Below are positions 59,599-64,000 of a DNA stretch of 64,000 bases, piece after piece (positions within the stretch are counted from its first letter, which is position 1; every line of letters begins with the position of its first letter). The notes beneath the pieces are model-generated. The model saw only the letters and a program-made list of their open reading frames with translations, did not search any database and was not told where the DNA came from. Source of the stretch: Erigeron canadensis (Eukaryota; Streptophyta; Magnoliopsida; Asterales; Asteraceae); contig NC_057764.1 in the NCBI RefSeq assembly GCF_010389155.1, forward strand, positions 11,842,001 to 11,906,000, written 5' to 3'. Position numbers and translations under genes: made by a program.

Positions 59599-62500
59599 AT
59601 GGCCAACCCAGAGAATACACAAGGAAACCCTTTAAATACTGGACCTCCACCCATTAATGAAACTGAACAGACTAATGACCATGTTAACAATAATCCACCA
59701 CCTCCTCCTCCTATTTCTGCTTCTCTACACGTGCATGTGCATTACTCAAACACTCATGTTCCCAAATTTAGTGGGAATGCTGATGAGTTTGGCATGTGGA
59801 AAGCTAGGATGTTATTACATGTTACTGGTATTGAGAGGAATATGCTTAAAATTTTAAATGAAGGACCCTATATTCCTAGAAGTCCTCTCAATCCACTTTT
59901 TGATCCAACTGGAGCAAGATCTGGGAGGGAAAAGAAGGAGAAACACTGGTCTGAAGAGGAAAGGAGACTGGTCAATATTGACACTACCTTAAAAGTCATG
60001 ATCCTCGGGGCCGTTCCTGAAGCTCTTGTTCCCACACTAGTGCTTTATCCTAGTGCTAAAAGCATGTGGGATGAACTAGTGAACCAGTATGAAGGTGGTG
60101 ATGATATTATTGTTACCAGGAAAGTGGCTTTAAATAAGAAGTACGAGTCTTTTTTTGCCATACCGAATGTATCATTAACTGGTACCTACACCAGATTTAT
60201 GTCTATCATAAACCAGTTGAGAGGGCTTGGGGTAGAAAAAGACAAGGACATACTTCTTGAAAAATTTTGTGACATTCTTCCATCTAAATGGTCTCATATG
60301 ATCGTGGTCTTGAGACAAGGTAAAACCTTGCACTCTCATACTCTTTTAACATTGTATGGAGCCTTCAGATTCACTAAAGAGAATCAAGCCCAAAGAATTG
60401 AGGCAGAAAAAGATGTTATTAATCATGCTTCCAGTAGTTCCCCTATGGTTAGTCATATTGAACCACCATGTGCAGCATTAATGTCTCCCGAGAATGTATT
60501 TTCGATGAAGAAGATGATGTTTGAATTAATGGATTTTGGAGTCATGAATAATATCTCTCCAGATTATGATGAAACTGATAGTGATGATCTGATGGCTATG
60601 ATGGCTAAAACGTTTAACCGTTTCAAAGCCAGAGCTAATAGAGCCACTGGACACAATGCACCTAGTTCTTCCACTGACAAGACTAATCTAACATGCTTTA
60701 AGTGTGGTAGAAAAAGGTCATTTCATGAAAGAGTGCAAGTCCAATCAGTTTGTCTCTCAATCTGGTCCATCAACTTCTTATGACAAGCCTGATGATAGCT
60801 ACAGATTAAAATACAAAAAACTTAAGGCTCAAGTTGCTCCCATGTCTGCAAAAAAAGATAATAATAAATGCATGGTGGCTAAAGAATGATGACTCACCAG
60901 TTAATGATGAAGAGGAAAGAGATTGTTGTTATATGGCTTTTAACTTATGAAGAGCATCTGGTGAAAGAAGATGTCACATCTGGAAGATGGGTGGACATTG
61001 TCATTAAGAAGGGCGATCAAAAGAAATATATTTGGTATCTTGACAGCGCTGCTGGAAGGACAATGACCGGATGTAAGACCCTACTAGAGGAGTTCGTAGT
61101 TTCAGACGGACCCTCTATTACTTTTGGAAATGATGGTTCTGGAAAGACCGAGGGATATGGTGTTCTGAATAATGGTCAAGTCAAATTCAGACTGGTGGCT
61201 TACGTAAATGGTTTGAAATACAATCTCATAAGTGTAAGCCAATTGTGTGATGATGGCTACCAGGTGTTATTTAACATCTCTCAGGGCATTGTATTTAATA
61301 AGGATTGGAAGGTAGTACTGATTGCTCCCAGAAAAGGGAATGTGTACATGACGGATATGGAAAGCTCTCCTTCAAAGCAGTGTTTCTATACCAAGGCTGA
61401 TGAAGACACAAACTGGGTATGGCATAAAAGGTTATCCCATTTAAATTTCAAAAATATTAACAAGTTGTCCAGAAAACAACTTGCAGATGGGATACCTTCT
61501 ATCTCCTTCAAAAAGGAAAGGCCTTGTCCAGGATGTGAGATGGGTAAGCAGAAACGCACTAGTTTCAAGACGAAACAGAATTTTAGCATATCTGAACCTC
61601 TTCATATGCTTCATATGGACCTTTTTGGTCCAGCGAATGTTCAGACTCGTGCTGGTAAGAAATATACCCTGGTAGTTGTTGATGAGTACTCCAGATATTG
61701 TTGGGTAATATTTTTTAGATCAAAGAATGAAACTGTTGCTGAAGTCATCGCTCTTATCAAGCAAATTGAACTCAGATATAAGCGAAAGGTGTGTCAGTTA
61801 AGAAGTGATAATGGAACAGAATTCCAGAATGCAACTCTGGAGAAATTCTGCACTGACACTGGCATCTCCCAGAATTTCTCATCAGCACACACTCTAGAGT
61901 AGAATGGAGTTGTAGAAAGAAAGAACAGAACGTTGATAGAAGCTGCCAGGAGTATGCTTGCTGAATCTGGTCTTCAAAAAATGTACTGGGCTGAAGCAAT
62001 TGCAACTGCTTGCCACACTCAGAATCGCTCAGTATATGTAAAGAGACACAAGAAGACATCCTATGAAATATTAAGAAATAGAAAACCAAATATTGGTTAT
62101 TTTCACATTTTTGGATGTCCTTTATACATCCTGAACGACTCCAGTCAGTTAGGTAAATTTGATGCCAAAGCTGATGAAGGATATTTCTTAGGATATTCAG
62201 TCATTCGCAAAGCCTTCAGAGTCTACAACAAGAGACTGGAAAAGGTCCAGGAGTCAATTCATGTCACAATTGATGAGTCGAACAAAGCAATCAATAAAAA
62301 GCCAACCCTTAATTCTCCCCCAGAAAGTTCAATTATCTTTGGTGAATCTGATCCTATCAACTACAATAAAGATTCATCTGAAGATGTTTCCAGTCATCCT
62401 GACTTGGAACCGGTGCAAATCGAAAAACCTCCAAGTAATACTTCATTTTATCCTTCAATAAGTTTCAAACTACCCTATGAACTTGTTATTGGATCAGATG

Positions 62501-62812
62501 TTCGTACTACACCATCAGTATCAGATTCAATTGATTTGGAGCCAGTAATTCAAGAAATGCCTTTAAATGAAGAATTTCATGATGCAAATTGTGATCTTAC
62601 AGATTCTGATGAAGATGCTGAAGTTGTCTGGCAAGATCCCATTCCAGAAAATCAATTGAATTCTTGCACTGATATTGTTGTTAGAAACAATCCTGGTCAA
62701 TACTCTAAGTGGACAAAGGCTCACCCAATCAACCAGATTATCGGTGACTCCAGTAGAGGGGTTAAGACTAGAAGTGCCTCCAGTAAACAATGTTTATATG
62801 TCAGCTTCTTAT
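59599..62812 (+). pseudogene. gag-pol of element D, lacking the intron-like segment, broken
   Basis: ATG 59599 (CGATGGCC) starts Gag with a Pro-rich N-terminus, the HVHVHYSNTHVPK block, the capsid core and a CCHC knuckle beginning at CFKCG (60696). A one-base insertion in an A-run at about 60712 shifts the frame inside the knuckle, and further breaks follow at 60888-60950. At 61011/61012 the Gag spacer joins the protease directly, without the 991 nt found in element A. Protease (YLDSAAGRTMTG), integrase zinc and core domains, the KFDAKADEGYFLGYS block and the linker follow. There is a TAG at about 61900 in the integrase. The gene ends where C3 is inserted, so RT and RNase H are not visible. 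Confidence 0.88.
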
Positions 62813-63088
62813 TGTTAGAAATCCAAAAATAGTGATAAATTGTAATTTAAGTTAGTGGACTTACTTGTTGTTAAGTCATAGATAAACTATAAATAGTCCC
62901 TTAACACTTTAGAAATCATAACTTTAACAACAACAACTTTCATTCCTGTAACAAATTTATACACACTTAACCCCAATCTTTCCCCCATCTCTCTCTCTCT
63001 AGAAACTCACACTAAAACACCAAGAACACACACACACAAAATCCACCATTGAATCTGTGAACTCGAAGATGAAATCGTGTTAATTACA
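62813..63088 (+). repeat. 5' LTR of C3
   Basis: TGTTAGAAATCC to TTAATTACA. The TATA box TATAAATA is at 62888-62895. (CT)n and (AC)n tracts lie at about 62984-63001 and 63028-63040. The relative at 52307-52577 shares the ends and the order of blocks. Confidence 0.87.
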
Positions 63089-63090
63089 TG

Positions 63091-63102
63091 TGGTATCAGA
63101 GC
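63091..63102 (+). other. Primer binding site of C3
   Basis: TGGTATCAGAGC, 2 nt after the LTR. Confidence 0.92.
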
Positions 63103-64000
63103 AAAACAACATTCTGATATCGATCCATTACTGAATTCAATCACAGTTTCATCAACAATTCAAAATCAAAACCGTTTTTCAAACCATAACTTGTTCTTCA
63201 TTTTTCATCGATAAAATCGCATAAAATCATAGATTTTTGTTTACAATTAGATTCCTGATAGTCTGAAACAGATTCCTGTCAAGTTTCAAGTTCCAATTCG
63301 ATCTACAACTCAAGATTGAATTTTGAGTTTTTGGCGCTAAAATTTGGGATTTGATTCTGTTGTGTTTTTAGCTGAATTTTGTTTAAGGATTTGTTGCGGA
63401 GGTGAAAACAAACATTTTGCAAGTGATTTCAAGTTCTAACTCCAAGTAATTCAGAAGATATTGAAGTTTTAAGAAGTCATCAATGGAGTTCATGAAAATG
63501 ACTTGTTTCCTGATGAAGAAGATGATGCCAAGACGATCTTCACTAGGACGATCTTCTTCAGAATCGTCTTAGTGCCTGAGATTTCATTTTTCATTCTTGT
63601 GTGTTGTGGCTTGTAGGACAATCTTCACAAGATCGTTCTGGCAAGTGGTTGTGGTGTGAAGTGTTTGGTTGTGGCTAACTAATCCGAAAGGATCGGTTTG
63701 GTCAATTCAAATACTTAAAAAGTATTTGAAAAGTGTAACTTGAACAACAGAAAGCTAAGACGATCTTGCCAAGATCGTCTCAGCTCACTGACCCTAGGAC
63801 GATCTTGCCTAAGATCGTCTCAGTGTCTCTGTTGAAAGTCGGTGTGGTTTGATTGATCATTTGAAGTCGTTGTGATTGGGAATCACACACTTCCTGGATA
63901 ACTAATCTCATTGATTAGTTTTGCTCAAATTTCTTTCACTCTATTTCATACTGGAACTCTGTCCAATTTTTCAAAAATTACTTAAAGAATTTCTTCAAGT
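63103..64000 (+). other. Leader of C3 with repeated hairpin motifs
   Basis: No Gag-like frame is seen. Four copies of a GACGATCTT..AAGATCGTC type inverted repeat lie at about 63531-63570, 63616-63638, 63758-63780 and 63797-63820. A 30-codon frame starts at ATG 63483 and runs through the first hairpin; it may be an upstream ORF or chance. Confidence 0.55.

Larger units (their letters stand above)
58571..64000 (+). mobile_element. Sirevirus-like copia element D, 5' part
   Basis: The 5' LTR is 58571-59546, with PBS at 59549, gag from 59599 and pol to 62812, where element C3 interrupts it. The rest lies beyond the window. It is inserted in the gypsy 3' LTR. Its LTR is the same family as C1, while its gag and pol are also close to element A. 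Confidence 0.9.
62813..64000 (+). mobile_element. Copia element C3, 5' end, nested in pol of D
   Basis: A short 276 bp LTR, a Met-tRNA primer site and a leader of more than 900 nt are visible. Genes would lie beyond the window. Because it is inserted in pol of D, it is younger than D. Superfamily is inferred from the short LTR, primer site and the 5 bp duplication of its solo relative at 52307. Confidence 0.75.

Noticed and set aside
63531..63821. CRISPR-like repeat array
   Set aside because: Spacing is irregular, the repeats are imperfect hairpins, and the context is a plant retrotransposon leader.
1..64000. tRNA or rRNA genes
   Set aside because: I saw no clear A/B box pair with CCA-type ends or rRNA-like blocks. 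The TGGTATCAGAGC hits are primer sites beside LTRs, not tRNA genes.

Overview
This window is plant nuclear DNA from a repeat-rich region of a dicot genome. The signs are a spliced GT-AG gene for a pectin-synthesising enzyme, Ty1/copia and Ty3/gypsy LTR retrotransposons primed from initiator-Met tRNA (primer site TGGTATCAGAGC), AT-rich intergenic DNA and nested insertions. The element families resemble those of Asteraceae genomes; that family assignment is an inference from memory and was not searched.

Layout. 1-13059: the 3' half of a Sirevirus-like copia element (called C1 here). A minus-strand element (B, about 0.64-6.84 kb) sits inside its extra gene, and a 4.57 kb gypsy solo LTR (8200-12767, target duplication TGTTT) sits inside its 3' LTR. 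13070-13625: an inverted copia LTR remnant. 13626-15240: unassigned DNA. 15532-19100: the only ordinary host gene, a nine-exon GAUT4-like galacturonosyltransferase with an open frame of 640 codons. 19101-21614: intergenic DNA with a minus-strand LTR-like promoter, a tandem array and an unknown minus-strand ORF. 21615-24430: an element carrying a spliced gene of the 'putative gypsy type transposon' family (PF04195-like), cut off at its 3' end. 24431-29827: a minus-strand Tekay/Del-type gypsy element (3' LTR plus pol). 29828-58570: a plus-strand Tekay-type gypsy element whose 5' LTR is split by a full-length copia element (A, 31935-43768). Its internal region carries gag-pol (47625-52211) and a small solo LTR (52307-52577). 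Its 3' LTR is broken at 58571 by another Sirevirus-like copia (D), which is itself broken at 62813 by a third copia family (C3) that runs off the window.

Almost all retroelement genes carry stops or frameshifts and are annotated as pseudogenes. The most interesting signals come from comparing copies. (1) Element A has a 991 nt GT-AG segment between the Gag zinc knuckle and the protease. Element D lacks exactly this segment, and the junction is in frame, as if D was copied from spliced RNA. This suggests that splicing chooses between a long Gag and a Gag-Pol fusion. (2) A long extra ORF (ORF3) lies between pol and the 3' LTR, with its own TATA box and AAACCCTA leader. It has a globular N-terminal domain, acidic linker, coiled coil and basic C-terminal part, and no signal peptide or membrane segment. 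Related genes occur in C1 and, without any pol, in minus-strand element B. The PF04195-like gene has a similar plan. (3) Element B carries pairs of CRE-like TGACGTCA palindromes, and C3 has repeated GACGATCTT/AAGATCGTC hairpins in its leader.
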